Of a DNA stretch of 64,000 bases, positions 12,501-19,137 are shown one piece after another; position 1 is the stretch's first letter, and every line of letters starts with the position of its first letter. The stretch is from Gordonia polyisoprenivorans. GTDB lineage: Bacteria > Actinomycetota > Actinomycetes > Mycobacteriales > Mycobacteriaceae. The DNA lies in contig NZ_CP072203.1 of the NCBI RefSeq assembly GCF_017654315.1, forward strand, positions 2,976,001-3,040,000, in the 5' to 3' direction. The position numbers were made by a program, and so were the translations under genes. Below the pieces are notes generated by a model, which made no database searches, had not been told where the DNA came from, and saw nothing but the letters and a program-made list of their open reading frames with translations.

Positions 12501-12777
12501 GGCGTTCATCGCCTCGCTGGACCCGGCCGAGCGCGACGACTATCGCCGTCGTGCTGCCGAGCGTGAGCGCAAGGGCAGCCAGCGGTTGCTCGAGGCGATG
12601 TGCGGTGGCGAGGCCGCCTACCGTCGTCCGGCCAATCGTCGCTTTGACGAGACCCGCGACGAGCACGACGCCGAGGCTCAGGTGCTCCTCGATCCGGCGA
12701 TCCGCCTGGGCGAGTCGGGTGCGTATGCCGATGCGGCGCAGGACGTGTCGGCCTCCAGCAGCGCGGCCGCGATCTGA
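3520..12777 (+). CDS. fas: Type I fatty acid synthase (fused AT-ER-DH-MPT-ACP-KR-KS)
   Basis: A 3085-residue multifunctional FAS-I, the mycolate-lineage enzyme that makes C16-C26 acyl-CoAs. Domains in order: acyltransferase (GHSQGS, Ser147), enoyl reductase (PMLLAGMTPTT near 424), MaoC-type dehydratase (DRNPIHTD, His1233), malonyl/palmitoyl transferase (GHSVGEYNA, Ser1439), an Ala/Pro-rich linker near 1740-1770, ACP (GVSSRRNQ, phosphopantetheine Ser1813 or 1814), ketoreductase (VTGASKGSIA near 2130), and ketosynthase (Cys2722 in AACATAA, His2874, His2915). GTG at 3520 is preferred over the ATG at 3445 because AGGAG lies 5 nt upstream of it. The stop overlaps the acpS start by one base, so the phosphopantetheinyl transferase that activates the ACP domain is translationally linked. 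Confidence 0.97.
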   Translation: MTVDHHRTGADRATTGRPTQALIDRLLAGEPYAVSFGGQGAAWLPTLAELVIDADLEHRVAGVVDAAERLVEPIAEQITIARPDGFHPMTWAHALDAGEPAPSDADLADFTLSGPGVLLTQLAAIESLRKQGLDTAQAAPRAVIGHSQGSLATGAIGAEGHVAESGQGLLLAIAHLIGAAGTIVARRRGLATTSEGSPMLAVTGVRPERIETLLAQYRSELAAAEQDNAPVIAIRNSRTAVVLSGAPRHLRAFTALCEKVAAAEADERKRKVTGGAPFAPSFDHLSVSVAFHHPAMAGAVELVGQWAEQCGIDVDLAVRHAHDILVATVDWVGTVEETLGTGVGWILDFGPGDLATRLSAPLVRGQGVGLVAAASRGGQRNLFSPGGIPEVARPWSEFAPTLAELPDGRKVVETAFTKLTGRSPMLLAGMTPTTVDPAIVAAAANAGHWAELAGGGQVTEQILADNVATLTDLLEPGRQAQFNALFLDPYLWKLQLGGKRLVQKARAQGAPIDGVIVSAGIPELDEAVALVDEFVEAGLRFVAFKPGTVEQIRSVIRIAAEVPHHPVIVQIEGGRAGGHHSWEDLDDLLLATYGELRARPNVVVCVGGGIGTPERASAYLTGHWATEHGYPLMPLDGILIGTAAMAAKEATTAPEVKQLLVDTVGCDEWIGAGGATAGMASGRSQLGADIHEIDNAASACGRLLDEVAGDADAVAARRDEIIAAMAPTAKPYFGDVAEMTYRAWLERYATLAVGAPDDEQLPWADITWKQRFVEMLRRTEARMNPVDSGEIPTMFTDVSTVEDAHAAIDALIGVYPEVEVDVLHPADVAFFLDQCRTPGKPVNFVPVIDKDVRRWWRSDSLWQAHDARYPAEAVCIIPGPVAVAGITRVDEPVGDLLDRFEAQVVTDLGATGVQPSAIDSRKQAGLAADAGRLTSVLEADDVCWASRMVPSPVARLGDRDKWSVLSDVRAEHEPTGSVLERIDDERFDLVVPISGASVRIPLHVDASLADGGAPLVLADDASTAMREILTVAAGGSLAEVADGVSRTTVTWAPESVADHAAVTGYTLPAHLHPTTPAEPFGFAVPDTLVGACWPSVFSVIGAATTEDGRAVVEGLLDLVHLDHAVHLVGEIPTEAAQLTVIATGGPVSDTEVGRVVLVQVEVIDGQKQVAVMTERFAIRGRLGSAELADPARAGGALDDEGSATRKTLRTATITAPERMTGFAAVSGDRNPIHTDSAAARLAGLGDPIVHGMWLSAAAQQVLTATDAKNPIPSPRPLIGWTARYLGMVRTGDVISVRADRVGMDAGREVVEVTAKVGDNLVMSATGLLAAPRTVYAFPGQGIQSKGMGLDARSRSKAARKIWDRADKHTRAALGFSILAVVRDNPTTLIANGTTYNHPDGVLFLTQFTQVAMATLGVAQIAELKESGGFVEGAITCGHSVGEYNALAACAGVLPLEAVLEVVFQRGEAMHHLVPRDDQGRSDYRMAAIRPSQFGLDDAEVTDFVAEIGAECGEFLEVVNLNLLGSQYAIAGTVRGLERLEDEIERRRTEFGGKRSFIIVPGIDVPFHSTVLRAGVPEFRGKLDALLPEEFDPSILIGHYIPNLVPRMFNLGRDFVAEIADLVPSDPLNEVLADWDSWAAQPAKLARVVLIELLAWQFASPVRWIETQELLFSGADRDGLGVQRFVEIGLKGAPTLAGLATNTLKLDRYDSATTEVCNLERDSDVILAKDSGPEPEDDEPAESAPSEAPAAETAAAPAAAAPAPAPAAASGPRPDDISFGPADAVKSVIALWTKMRTDQIGAADTIEALCDGVSSRRNQLLLDIGGELGLGAIDGAAEADMAALASTVESLARGYRPLGTVLTDAVGDQIRKVIGPTGKRQSYITDRVTGVWQLGPGWGLHTQVALALGTREGASVRGGDLGDLLDGAVANTDGLDALIDRAVAAVGASRGIAVAKPAAESGGGATVDAAALGEFTEQITGRTGALASAAYTMLSKLGLTEEVSTPETADDPNAVLAQRVSDELGSDWARTVAPAFDEAKVVLIDDRWATSREDLVRIWLTDEGELDADFDALTARFAGSGRTVAQHATWWQGKALAAGNRVHELAFGAIAHAAEEPGQGRWADQVAVVTGASKGSIAASVVAGLLAGGATVVATTSRLDSQRLAFYKKLYRENARFDAALWVAPANMAAYTDVDELVSWLGSEQTENLGGTTAVVKPAIKPTLLFPFAAPRVAGDLTDAGGRAELEMKVLLWSVERLIAGLSEIGADHDIAARLHVVLPGSPNRGMFGGDGAYGESKAALDALVTRWAAEESWGSKTTLAHALIGWVKGTGLMGHNDGMVTAVEAAGVRTWTTDEMADNLLGLCDPATRAAAREAAVTADFTGGLDPSIDLKALAAQAADEDETDEPADGDAPVTVAALPAPARAGSGVSPVWPKIDSRPEDMVVIVGAGELGPYGSARTRFEMEVDEKLSAAGVLELAWNTGLVTWDTAPKPGWYDTESGDPVAEADIAERYHDAVVERCGIRRYADEGALVDGTSPLLTSVFLDEDLTFTVSSEAEARAFASADPERTRVVADEESGEWQVTRLAGTEIRVPRRFALTRTVGGQIPTGFDPTRWGVSADMAESIDRVALWNLVATVDAFLSSGFTPSELMRWVHPGLVANTQGTGMGGMTSMRELYINTLLGEAKANDILQEALPNIVAAHVVQSYVGSYGAMIHPVAACATAAVSVEEGVDKIRLGKALFAVAGGFDDLGIEGIVGFGDMSATAESAKMAARGIDERRYSRANDRRRGGFVESQGGGTILLARGDVAAQMGLPVLGVVAWAQSFGDGVHTSIPAPGLGALGAARGALSSPLANALAALGVSADDVAVVSKHDTSTRANDPNESELHERLAAAIGRGDGAPLFVVSQKSLTGHAKGGAAAFQLIGLCQVLREGVIPPNRSLDCVDEQMQDYPHLVWARETLRLGDRFPLKAGLLTSLGFGHVSGLIAVVHPEAFIASLDPAERDDYRRRAAERERKGSQRLLEAMCGGEAAYRRPANRRFDETRDEHDAEAQVLLDPAIRLGESGAYADAAQDVSASSSAAAI

Positions 12778-13172
12778 TGGCGGTGTTGGGAGTCGGGATC
12801 GACGTCGTGTCGATCCCGGAATTCGCCGAGCAATTGGCCCAGCCGGGAACGACTTTCGGCGACCGCTTCACCGTCGGCGAGCGCCGCGACGCGGCGTCGG
12901 GTACCGGTGAGGATGCCCGTCATCTCGCCGCACGGTGGGCTGCCAAGGAGGCCGTCGTCAAGGCGTGGTCGGTGAGCCGATTCGCCCGGTCGCCGTTGCT
13001 GCCGTTGATTCGGCACAGCGACATCGAGGTCGTCACCGACAACTGGGGGCGTCCGGCCATCCGACTGGCCGGGGAGATCGCCGAACACCTACGCGACACC
13101 CAGGTACACATCTCGCTGACCCATGACGGCCCGTCGGCCGCCGCGGTCGCGATCCTGGAGGGCGCGGGCTGA
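12777..13172 (+). CDS. acpS: Holo-ACP synthase (4'-phosphopantetheinyl transferase)
   Basis: A 131-residue AcpS-type protein that transfers 4'-phosphopantetheine from CoA to the ACP serine. The N-terminal GVGIDVVSIPEF contains the Mg-binding Asp; HLAARWAAKEAVVKAW is the second signature, with the Glu and Lys that bind metal and CoA; the C-terminus carries HISLTHDG. Its ATG overlaps the fas stop (TGATG), the same arrangement as in mycobacteria, so the obvious substrate is the ACP domain of the adjacent FAS-I. The length is normal. Confidence 0.96.
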   Translation: MAVLGVGIDVVSIPEFAEQLAQPGTTFGDRFTVGERRDAASGTGEDARHLAARWAAKEAVVKAWSVSRFARSPLLPLIRHSDIEVVTDNWGRPAIRLAGEIAEHLRDTQVHISLTHDGPSAAAVAILEGAG

Positions 13173-13207
13173 ACCCGGCGTCTCGCGCCGGGCACGAGAC
13201 GAGGAGG

Positions 13208-13241
13208 CGACGGCGGTGGGGCATCGGCCCGACCGCCGTCG
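13208..13241 (+). terminator. Rho-independent-like terminator after fas-acpS
   Basis: A 10-bp perfect stem (CGACGGCGGT and ACCGCCGTCG) with a 14-nt loop is followed by TTTCTC. A smaller GC hairpin (CCCGGCG...CGCCGGG) lies just before it, near 13176-13192. The position is 36 bp after the acpS stop. Confidence 0.75.
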
Positions 13242-13261
13242 TTTCTCGTCGGCCACCGGTA

Positions 13262-13309
13262 GATCAGAGCACCGGTGGATCAGAGCACCGGTCGGTGAGA
13301 GCACCGGTC
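13262..13309. repeat. Short tandem repeat, 16-bp unit, three copies
   Basis: Three consecutive 16-bp units ([G][AG]T[CG]AGAGCACCGGT[GC]) fill the gap between the acpS terminator and the convergent TetR gene; a fourth, degenerate unit follows. It lies in the 3' flank of both genes. There are no spacers, so it is not CRISPR. Confidence 0.8.
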
Positions 13310-13311
13310 GG

Positions 13312-13935
13312 TCAGACCGAACTGGTGCTCTCCTCGAGCAGCAGGTAGCCGGCCAGCATGCGTTTGAGCTCGGTCACCGTCTCGGGATGGTCGTGGCCGT
13401 CCTGCACCGAGAAACTGAGCAGCGAGTACGCCGTGTGCACGAGCACCTGCGACATCATCTCGCGCCGCGCCCGCTGCGATGGGGTGAGCGGGGCGATGAG
13501 CCGTGAAACCTGGTCGGCCAGAACGCGTTCGTTCTGCGAGGCGGTGGCCCGGGTCGCCGGTGTCGACTGCACCGCCAGCCACACCGCCCGCCGGGACGGG
13601 TCGTCGCGCCACAACGCGGCGAGGTGGTCGAGGAACTTCTCGAGGAGCACCGGCCATTCGAGGGAGGGCACCTCGGAGGCGAACGCGGTGAGCTCCTCGC
13701 GGACCGCGACCGTGTCGAGTCGGTCGAGTTCGCACACGATGACGTACTTGTTGGCGAAGTACTGATAGAGCGTCCCTATGGGAACCTCGGCGCGCGAGGC
13801 GATTTCCTCACACGTCAGCGACTCGAACCCGACCTCGGTGAGCAACTCACGAGCAGCCGCGAGCATCGCGGAGAACTTGCGTTTGCTGCGCTCCTGCGTG
13901 GGCCGTTTGCGGGGGACGAGAGGCTGGGTGGTCAT
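13312..13935 (-). CDS. TetR-family transcriptional regulator
   Basis: A 207-residue regulator. The N-terminal HTH spans residues about 15-60 (ERSKRKFSAMLAAARELL, then SLTCEEIASRAEVPIGTLYQYFANK, a classic TetR recognition helix). The C-terminal ligand domain is unspecific. It is preceded by a Pro/Arg-rich N-terminal tail. The gene is convergent with acpS and upstream of bcp on the same strand but 27 bp away. The target is unknown; proximity to fas is suggestive only. Confidence 0.9.
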   Translation of the reverse strand: MTTQPLVPRKRPTQERSKRKFSAMLAAARELLTEVGFESLTCEEIASRAEVPIGTLYQYFANKYVIVCELDRLDTVAVREELTAFASEVPSLEWPVLLEKFLDHLAALWRDDPSRRAVWLAVQSTPATRATASQNERVLADQVSRLIAPLTPSQRARREMMSQVLVHTAYSLLSFSVQDGHDHPETVTELKRMLAGYLLLEESTSSV

Positions 13936-13962
13936 CGGTCCGGGTGCGGTGTCGAGGTGGGC

Positions 13963-14439
13963 TCAGTCGAGCGCGAGATCGCGGCGCAGCTTGGCGACAT
14001 GCCCGGTCGCGCGGACGTTGTACTGGGCCAGGGCGATCGTGCCCTGCTCGTCGACGAGGAAGGTCGAGCGGATCACGCCGGTGACGACCTTGCCGTAGAG
14101 CTTCTTCTCGCCGAACGCACCCCACTGCGTCAGCACCGTCTTCTCCGGGTCGCTGAGCAAGGGGAAGTCGAGCCCTTCGGCGTCGGCGAACTTCGCGAGC
14201 TTCGCCGGCTTGTCGGGTGAGATTCCGATCACATCGATGCCGGATTCTGCGAGGTCGGCGAGGTTGTCGCGGAAGTCACAGGCCTGCTTGGTGCACCCGG
14301 GCGTCGACGCCGCGGGATAGAAGTAGACGATCACCTTTCGGCCTGCGTAGTCGGCCAGCGACACCGGCTTGCCCTGCGCGTCGGGGAGGGTGAAGGCCGG
14401 CGCCGGGTCTCCGACGGCGAGGCGTTGCGTGTCTGACAT
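13963..14439 (-). CDS. bcp: Thioredoxin-dependent peroxiredoxin, BCP/PrxQ type
   Basis: A 158-residue atypical 2-Cys peroxiredoxin. The motif STPGCTKQACDFRD carries the peroxidatic Cys and the resolving Cys five residues later, as in Bcp/PrxQ. Other family segments (VGDPAPAFTLPD, KVIVYFYP) are in place. An in-frame extension reaches 14709, but the ATG at 14439 begins the conserved domain at the usual spot, so it was chosen. The role is reduction of H2O2 and organic hydroperoxides in the cytosol. Confidence 0.94.
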   Translation of the reverse strand: MSDTQRLAVGDPAPAFTLPDAQGKPVSLADYAGRKVIVYFYPAASTPGCTKQACDFRDNLADLAESGIDVIGISPDKPAKLAKFADAEGLDFPLLSDPEKTVLTQWGAFGEKKLYGKVVTGVIRSTFLVDEQGTIALAQYNVRATGHVAKLRRDLALD

Positions 14440-14646
14440 GACGCTCAGGCTAGTCGATGATGTCCGATGTCCGACCGACGATGTGCAGTGGCGCCGACGG
14501 TCATGGCGTAGCCTTGTGTGGCCGCTCGCACCGCATCCGCTCCGCGCCGGGAACTTTACCTCGCGCGGACGTGTTGCGTCGGGGGAGAAGTGTGGTCCGC
14601 CGGGCCACATGAGCTGAACTTTTTTGACCATTCCTGGGAGGACCAC

Positions 14647-14868
14647 GTGGCCGGGGATACCGACCGTATCGAGCAGGACATCGCGAAAGCCCGCGAGGAC
14701 CTGGCCCACACACTCGACGCGCTGGCCGAGCGGGCCAACCCGCAGCGCCTGGCCGGCGACGCCAAGAGCGCAGCACTGGCGTTCCTGAACACGCCCGCCG
14801 TCAAGTACACGCTTGCCGGCGTGGGCTCTGTCGTCGTCGTTCTCGTCATCCGCAAGGTCCTACGGTGA
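14647..14868 (+). CDS. DUF3618 small membrane-anchored protein
   Basis: A 73-residue protein. The helical N-terminus DTDRIEQDIAKAREDLAHTL is the DUF3618 signature of actinobacteria, followed by a single C-terminal transmembrane helix (AGVGSVVVVLVIRKVL). GTG at 14647 follows a GGGAGG ribosome binding site about 6 nt upstream, so the longer ORF upstream is not used. It overlaps the next gene by 4 bp (GTGA), implying translational coupling to the L,D-transpeptidase lipoprotein. Function is unknown. Confidence 0.85.
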   Translation: MAGDTDRIEQDIAKAREDLAHTLDALAERANPQRLAGDAKSAALAFLNTPAVKYTLAGVGSVVVVLVIRKVLR

Positions 14869-16079
14869 CCCGAGCGCGGGGCTCATACGCCCGAAACGCG
14901 CTCCTCGTACTCACCGCCGGCGCCGTCGCGACCGTTTTGCCCGGTTGCACGGCGTCGTCGTCGTATCCCGACGCCACCGGGAACGCGCCTGCGTTGAGTT
15001 CGTTGGGGCAGCCGAGTATCTCCGTCACCGGGTGGGCCGACCGTCCCCTCAAGGACAACGCGGTGGGCGTGATGCCGGGCGCACCACTGACCGTGACCGC
15101 CCACGACGGCAATCTGCGATCGGTCGTCGTCACCGGATCGGACGGGCCGGTGCCCGGTACCGTCTCCGCCGACGGCTCCACCTGGACCGCCAAGGGGCCA
15201 TTGGACTTCGACGACCAGTACACCCTGACCGCCGCGGCGCAGGGCGTCGACGGCGCGGGTGCGAAGAAGCTGACGTTCAGTACCGCCTCCGCCGAATCGA
15301 CCGCCACCGCATCGACGGTGACCGCCGAGAACGAGACCGTGGGCATCGGTCAGCCGGTGATGATCAATTTCGATCAGCCGGTCACCAACAAGCTCAACGC
15401 GCAGCGGGCCATCCAGGTCACCACCAACCCGCCGGTGGAGGGTGCGTTCTACTGGGTCAACGACTCGATGGTGCGTTGGCGTCCCGAGCATTTCTGGGCG
15501 CCGGGAACCAAGGTCAATGTCAAGGTCAACACCAAGGGCATCGACCTCGGTGGCGGCGTCTACGGCGACAACAACCTCACCACCGACTTCACCGTCGGTC
15601 GCGCGCTCGTCGCGTCCGCCGATGACAAGACGCACATGATCACCGTGTCCATCAACGGCAAGGTCGTGCGGACGATGCCGACCTCGATGGGCAAGGATTC
15701 GAGTCCCACCAACAACGGCATCTACATCGTGGCCGAACGGGATCCGAGCGTCATCATGGACTCCTCGACCTACGGAGTGCCGGTCAGCTCGCCGGGCGGC
15801 TACCGCGAGACCGTCTACGACGCGACGCGAATCTCGTTCAGCGGCATCTACATTCACTCGGCTCCGTGGTCGCTCGGCGATCAGGGCGTCGACGACGTGA
15901 GCAACGGCTGCCTCAATGTCAGTCCCGCCAATGCCGAGTGGTTCCTCAACACGGCCCTGCGCGGCGACATCGTGACGGTGAAGAACGCTGTGGGACCGAT
16001 CCTTCCGGGTGACGACGGCCTCGGTGACTGGAACGTCCCGTGGTCGGTGTGGAAGAAGGGCAACGCCACCGACGGATGA
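14865..16079 (+). CDS. Lipoprotein L,D-transpeptidase (LdtMt2-like), paralogue 1
   Basis: A 404-residue secreted lipoprotein that should form 3-3 crosslinks in peptidoglycan. It has a signal peptide with lipobox VLPGC, then bacterial Ig-like domains (about residues 45-245) and a C-terminal YkuD domain. The catalytic motif has the upstream HSAPWS His-Ser pair and the nucleophile in SNGCLN (Cys349). The paralogue downstream and LdtMt2 have SHGC here, so the His before Gly-Cys is replaced by Asn347. It starts at GTG 14865, overlapping the DUF3618 stop. It is close in sequence to the gene at 17845, so the pair is an old duplication. Confidence 0.93.
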   Translation: MTRARGSYARNALLVLTAGAVATVLPGCTASSSYPDATGNAPALSSLGQPSISVTGWADRPLKDNAVGVMPGAPLTVTAHDGNLRSVVVTGSDGPVPGTVSADGSTWTAKGPLDFDDQYTLTAAAQGVDGAGAKKLTFSTASAESTATASTVTAENETVGIGQPVMINFDQPVTNKLNAQRAIQVTTNPPVEGAFYWVNDSMVRWRPEHFWAPGTKVNVKVNTKGIDLGGGVYGDNNLTTDFTVGRALVASADDKTHMITVSINGKVVRTMPTSMGKDSSPTNNGIYIVAERDPSVIMDSSTYGVPVSSPGGYRETVYDATRISFSGIYIHSAPWSLGDQGVDDVSNGCLNVSPANAEWFLNTALRGDIVTVKNAVGPILPGDDGLGDWNVPWSVWKKGNATDG

Positions 16080-16165
16080 TGCGACCACCGAGCGGAAACC
16101 GCTTCTGACCAGCCGATTTCATGGATCGGGTACCGGTCATGTAATGTTTCCTCTCGGTTCGCCAA

Positions 16166-16238
<73 letters not shown>

Positions 16239-16243
16239 CAGTC

Positions 16244-16282
16244 GAGAAAACCCCCTCCGGGTACGCCGGAGGGGGTTTTCTC
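16244..16282. terminator. Strong terminator hairpin after tRNA-Lys
   Basis: A 17-bp perfect stem (GAGAAAACCCCCTCCGG and its complement) with a 5-nt loop. The A/T-rich outer stem gives a U-tract on either strand, so it can end both tRNA-Lys and the convergent GIY-YIG gene. Confidence 0.85.
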
Positions 16283-16353
16283 ATCGTGGGGCTCGGACGG
16301 CCGCACAGCGCCAGTGGGCCAATGGGTTTCAGCGGGCGACCATCCGACATCCC

Positions 16354-16863
16354 TCACCGACGCGCGTTGGCGTATGGCAGGCGCCCGAAATGTTCGGCGA
16401 ACGCCAGGATCATGGAGCTCTCGGTGACCGCGGCGTCGGCGTCCGGGGTCTCCCTCCACGCCACGAGTAGGTCCGCGTGGTCTGCGAGCTGCCATATGCG
16501 ACGGCCACCGGAGTGGGCGACGGGTTCCCCGGCTCCGTAGCGGCGGTACTCGTCCAAACGGCGACGCAGGCCCCGGCGTCCGCTCTTGCCGACATTGGCT
16601 TTGCCGATATAGAGCACACGGCTCTCGGGCACCCAGCGGTCCTGTAGGGCGTCGACGAGTTCGGTGGGATCGCGGCCCTTCCAGTGACCTGCCGGTGAGA
16701 CGTCGAGGAACTCCGGCGGTTTTTCGGTACCCCTCACCACGACGTAGACGCCCGGGCCGCGGGGCACATCCGTGGTTGGCAAGTCCGCGAACCGCACCCA
16801 GCCCGAGAACCGGGAGAAGTCGATCTGGGGCGGAAGGTCGCCACCGTCCGGTCGATTGCTCAT
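16354..16863 (-). CDS. GIY-YIG-like nuclease domain protein
   Basis: A 169-residue protein. The GIY-type strand is GPGVYVVV (near residue 36) and the YIG-type strand is VLYIGKA (near 85), followed by the Arg-rich helix GRRGLRRRLDEYRRYG. A C-terminal Glu (AVTESSMI) sits where the family has its metal-binding Glu. No other domain is present. The gene lies between a complete tRNA-Lys and a fragment resembling the 3' half of the same tRNA, so it may be the cargo of a small insertion. It could be a homing or repair-type nuclease; the substrate is unknown. Confidence 0.75.
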   Translation of the reverse strand: MSNRPDGGDLPPQIDFSRFSGWVRFADLPTTDVPRGPGVYVVVRGTEKPPEFLDVSPAGHWKGRDPTELVDALQDRWVPESRVLYIGKANVGKSGRRGLRRRLDEYRRYGAGEPVAHSGGRRIWQLADHADLLVAWRETPDADAAVTESSMILAFAEHFGRLPYANARR

Positions 16864-16927
16864 CTCTGCAGTGAATCACTGCAGAGTCCGTTGGAGCTTG
16901 TGTATCGGCCACGGCCGGCTTTACGAC

Positions 16928-16968
16928 ACTCTTAACCAGCGGGTTAAGAGTTCGAGTCCTGATGGCAC
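16928..16968 (+). pseudogene. tRNA-Lys 3'-half remnant
   Basis: Forty-one bases match the anticodon-loop-to-acceptor half of the tRNA-Lys at 16166, with a few changes: ACTCTTAA[C]CAGCGGGTT, then TTCGAGTCC[-]TGATGGC[A]C. There is no 5' half. As in the real gene, a hairpin follows directly. It could be the scar of integration at the tRNA or a decayed duplicate. Confidence 0.75.
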
Positions 16969-16977
16969 GGCACGGTT

Positions 16978-17005
16978 CCCGTGACTGGTATTGACCAGTC
17001 ACGGG
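16978..17005 (+). terminator. Hairpin after the tRNA-Lys remnant
   Basis: A 12-bp perfect inverted repeat (CCCGTGACTGGT and its complement) with a 4-nt loop, followed by GGCCTTTCG. It has the same placement as the terminator after the intact tRNA. Confidence 0.6.
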
Positions 17006-17116
17006 GGCCTTTCGTGGCTCGGGTCAGGTGTTCGAGCCGGGGCGACGCGTATCGAAGCGGTCACGGTCTCGCGGGTTGAACTTGGCAATCGCGACACCGA
17101 GCGCAACGATGTCTGC

Positions 17117-17677
17117 ATGAGCGACAACCCCTCGACCGTGGTGCCCGACGACAAGCGCCAGGGTGGACTCCCGTCGTGGGCGGTCAAAACCATCGCCATC
17201 GCCGTGGTCGTCGTGCTGGCGGTCATCGCGTACTTCATCCTGGCGGCGTTCCTGCCGCGCTGGTGGTCGCAGAAGATCGGTTCCGCGGTGGATCAGAGCA
17301 TCACCACCGGCAGCTTCTACGGCATCGCGTTCGGGGTGGTGTGCACGCTCGTCTCACTCCTGTTGCTGGCCCTCGCCTGGCGCGCGCGGCGCTGGGGTCA
17401 GACCCGGTACTGGGCGTTGGCCTTCGTCGTGCTCGCCGTCGTCGCGTCGATACCGAATCTGCTCACCCTGACCGTCGTCGCCGGCGGCGGCAGCGGGGCG
17501 CACGCCGGTGAGCGCATCCTCGACGTCGAGGCCCCGGGATTCCGCGGGGGCACCCTGGTCGGCGTGATCATCGCCGCGGTGATCTTCGCCGTCGGCCTGT
17601 TCCTGTGGATTCGGCTCCGTCGCCGGCGCCGCGCGGCCTCCACCACCGCCGTAACCTCGACCCAGCCGCCCGCCTGA
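17117..17677 (+). CDS. Four-TM integral membrane protein, unknown function
   Basis: A 186-residue protein with a hydrophilic 25-residue N-terminus and four clear hydrophobic helices (about residues 22-46, 63-86, 95-118 and 139-162), then a basic RLRRRRR tail that should face the cytoplasm. No motif was recognised. The ATG at 17117 starts just before the natural MSDN N-terminus; an in-frame extension upstream looks non-coding. It lies between the tRNA remnant and the second L,D-transpeptidase, on the same strand. Confidence 0.7.
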   Translation: MSDNPSTVVPDDKRQGGLPSWAVKTIAIAVVVVLAVIAYFILAAFLPRWWSQKIGSAVDQSITTGSFYGIAFGVVCTLVSLLLLALAWRARRWGQTRYWALAFVVLAVVASIPNLLTLTVVAGGGSGAHAGERILDVEAPGFRGGTLVGVIIAAVIFAVGLFLWIRLRRRRRAASTTAVTSTQPPA

Positions 17678-17844
17678 TCCACCACCGGCGGTGCGTGGCC
17701 TCCAGGCGGGGTCAGCGCGTGTCATTCGGTCGGGCGGGCTCGTACGGCGCGACAACTCGGTCATATCCGAGATCTCGTACACTTGGTGCAGAATTCGCCG
17801 ACTCCCTGATGGGTGGGTCGGCATCGGCGTCAGGTGGGAGTGAG

Positions 17845-19053
17845 ATGGGGAACGGTCGGACTCGGCTGCGGTCATCGTTGATGATCGGTGGGCTTCTGGT
17901 GGCGGTCATCGCGCTGGTGACCTCGTGCTCTCAGAAGCCGCAATACTCCAACGCGGTCGGCAGTTCGGTGCTCTACGACGATCTCCTCAAGCCGGGGGTC
18001 GAGATCACCGAGTGGAACGAGCAGACGCTCGCCGACAACGCCGTCGGAATCCAGCCGGGCGCACCGATTCGGGTGCGGGCGAGCGAGGGTGCGCTGACCG
18101 GTGTCCGCATCGGCAAGGCGGACGGCTCCACGGTGCGGGGGACCCTGTCGGAGAACGGCACGGAATGGGTCAGCGGAGAACCGCTGGGCTACAACCGCAC
18201 CTACACACTGACCGCCGATGCAGCCGGCGTCGGCGGCTCCACGACCAAAGAGGTCTCGTTCACCACGCGGGCGCCGAGCAACCTCACGCAGGCCTATCTG
18301 ACGCCCAACAACGGGGAGACCGTGGGTGTCGGCCAACCCGTGGCCGTGAAGTTCGACGAGGCGATCACCAACCGCCGCGCAGCGCAGAACGCGATCCGGA
18401 TCACCACGAATCCGCCGGTGCAGGGCGCCTTCTACTGGATCAGCGACACCGAGGTGCGCTGGCGTCCGGCCGAGTACTGGAAGCCCGGCACCACCGTGGA
18501 CGTAGCGGTGAACACCTACGGCATCGACCTCGGCGGCGGACTGTTCGGTCAGGAGAATCTCAAGTCCTCCTTCAAGATCGGCCGGTCGATGATCATCACG
18601 GCCGACGACAACACCAAGCAGGTCACCTTCGTGCAGGACGGCAAGGTCGTCCGCAGCATGCCGACGTCGATGGGTAAGGAATCCACCCCCACCGACAACG
18701 GCGTGTACCTCGTCTCGGACAAGCACGACAACATCATCATGGACTCGTCGACCTACGGTGTGCCCGTCGGCTCGGCCGACGGCTATCGGACGCCGGTGGA
18801 CTACGCGACCCGAATGTCCTACAGCGGCATATTCTTCCACTCCGCTCCCTGGTCGGTGTGGGCCCAGGGCAACACCAACACCAGCCATGGCTGCCTGAAC
18901 CTGAGCCCGGACAACGCCCTGTGGGTCATGAACAACACGCTGCGCGGTGATCCGGTCATCGTGAAGAACACCGTCGGCGGCACGCTGTCGGGCACCGACG
19001 GACTCGGGGACTGGAACATCCCGTGGGCGGTGTGGTCGAAGGGCAATGCCTGA
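17845..19053 (+). CDS. Lipoprotein L,D-transpeptidase (LdtMt2-like), paralogue 2
   Basis: A 402-residue lipoprotein with signal peptide and lipobox LVTSC, tandem Ig-like domains, and a C-terminal YkuD catalytic domain with HSAPWS and SHGCLN (Cys350), the full consensus. The family makes meso-DAP to meso-DAP peptidoglycan crosslinks at the outer face of the membrane. ATG 17845 follows a GGTGGGAG ribosome binding site 5 nt upstream. It shares the same architecture and extended sequence with the gene at 14865 (for example NPPVQGAFYW versus NPPVEGAFYW), with two unrelated genes and a tRNA in between. Confidence 0.94.
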   Translation: MGNGRTRLRSSLMIGGLLVAVIALVTSCSQKPQYSNAVGSSVLYDDLLKPGVEITEWNEQTLADNAVGIQPGAPIRVRASEGALTGVRIGKADGSTVRGTLSENGTEWVSGEPLGYNRTYTLTADAAGVGGSTTKEVSFTTRAPSNLTQAYLTPNNGETVGVGQPVAVKFDEAITNRRAAQNAIRITTNPPVQGAFYWISDTEVRWRPAEYWKPGTTVDVAVNTYGIDLGGGLFGQENLKSSFKIGRSMIITADDNTKQVTFVQDGKVVRSMPTSMGKESTPTDNGVYLVSDKHDNIIMDSSTYGVPVGSADGYRTPVDYATRMSYSGIFFHSAPWSVWAQGNTNTSHGCLNLSPDNALWVMNNTLRGDPVIVKNTVGGTLSGTDGLGDWNIPWAVWSKGNA

Positions 19054-19137
19054 GGCGGCGCCCCGAAACGACATTGCCATTGGTGATTGTTACGCTCATC
19101 TCTGACACGATTTCGACGACGATGGGATTCCACCACC

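Noticed and set aside
9430..12666. 1078-codon open frame on the minus strand inside fas
   Set aside because: Also a shadow; the plus strand carries ketoreductase and ketosynthase motifs throughout.
13262..13309. Possible CRISPR-like repeat array
   Set aside because: Units are directly contiguous with no spacers and no cas genes; a simple tandem repeat.
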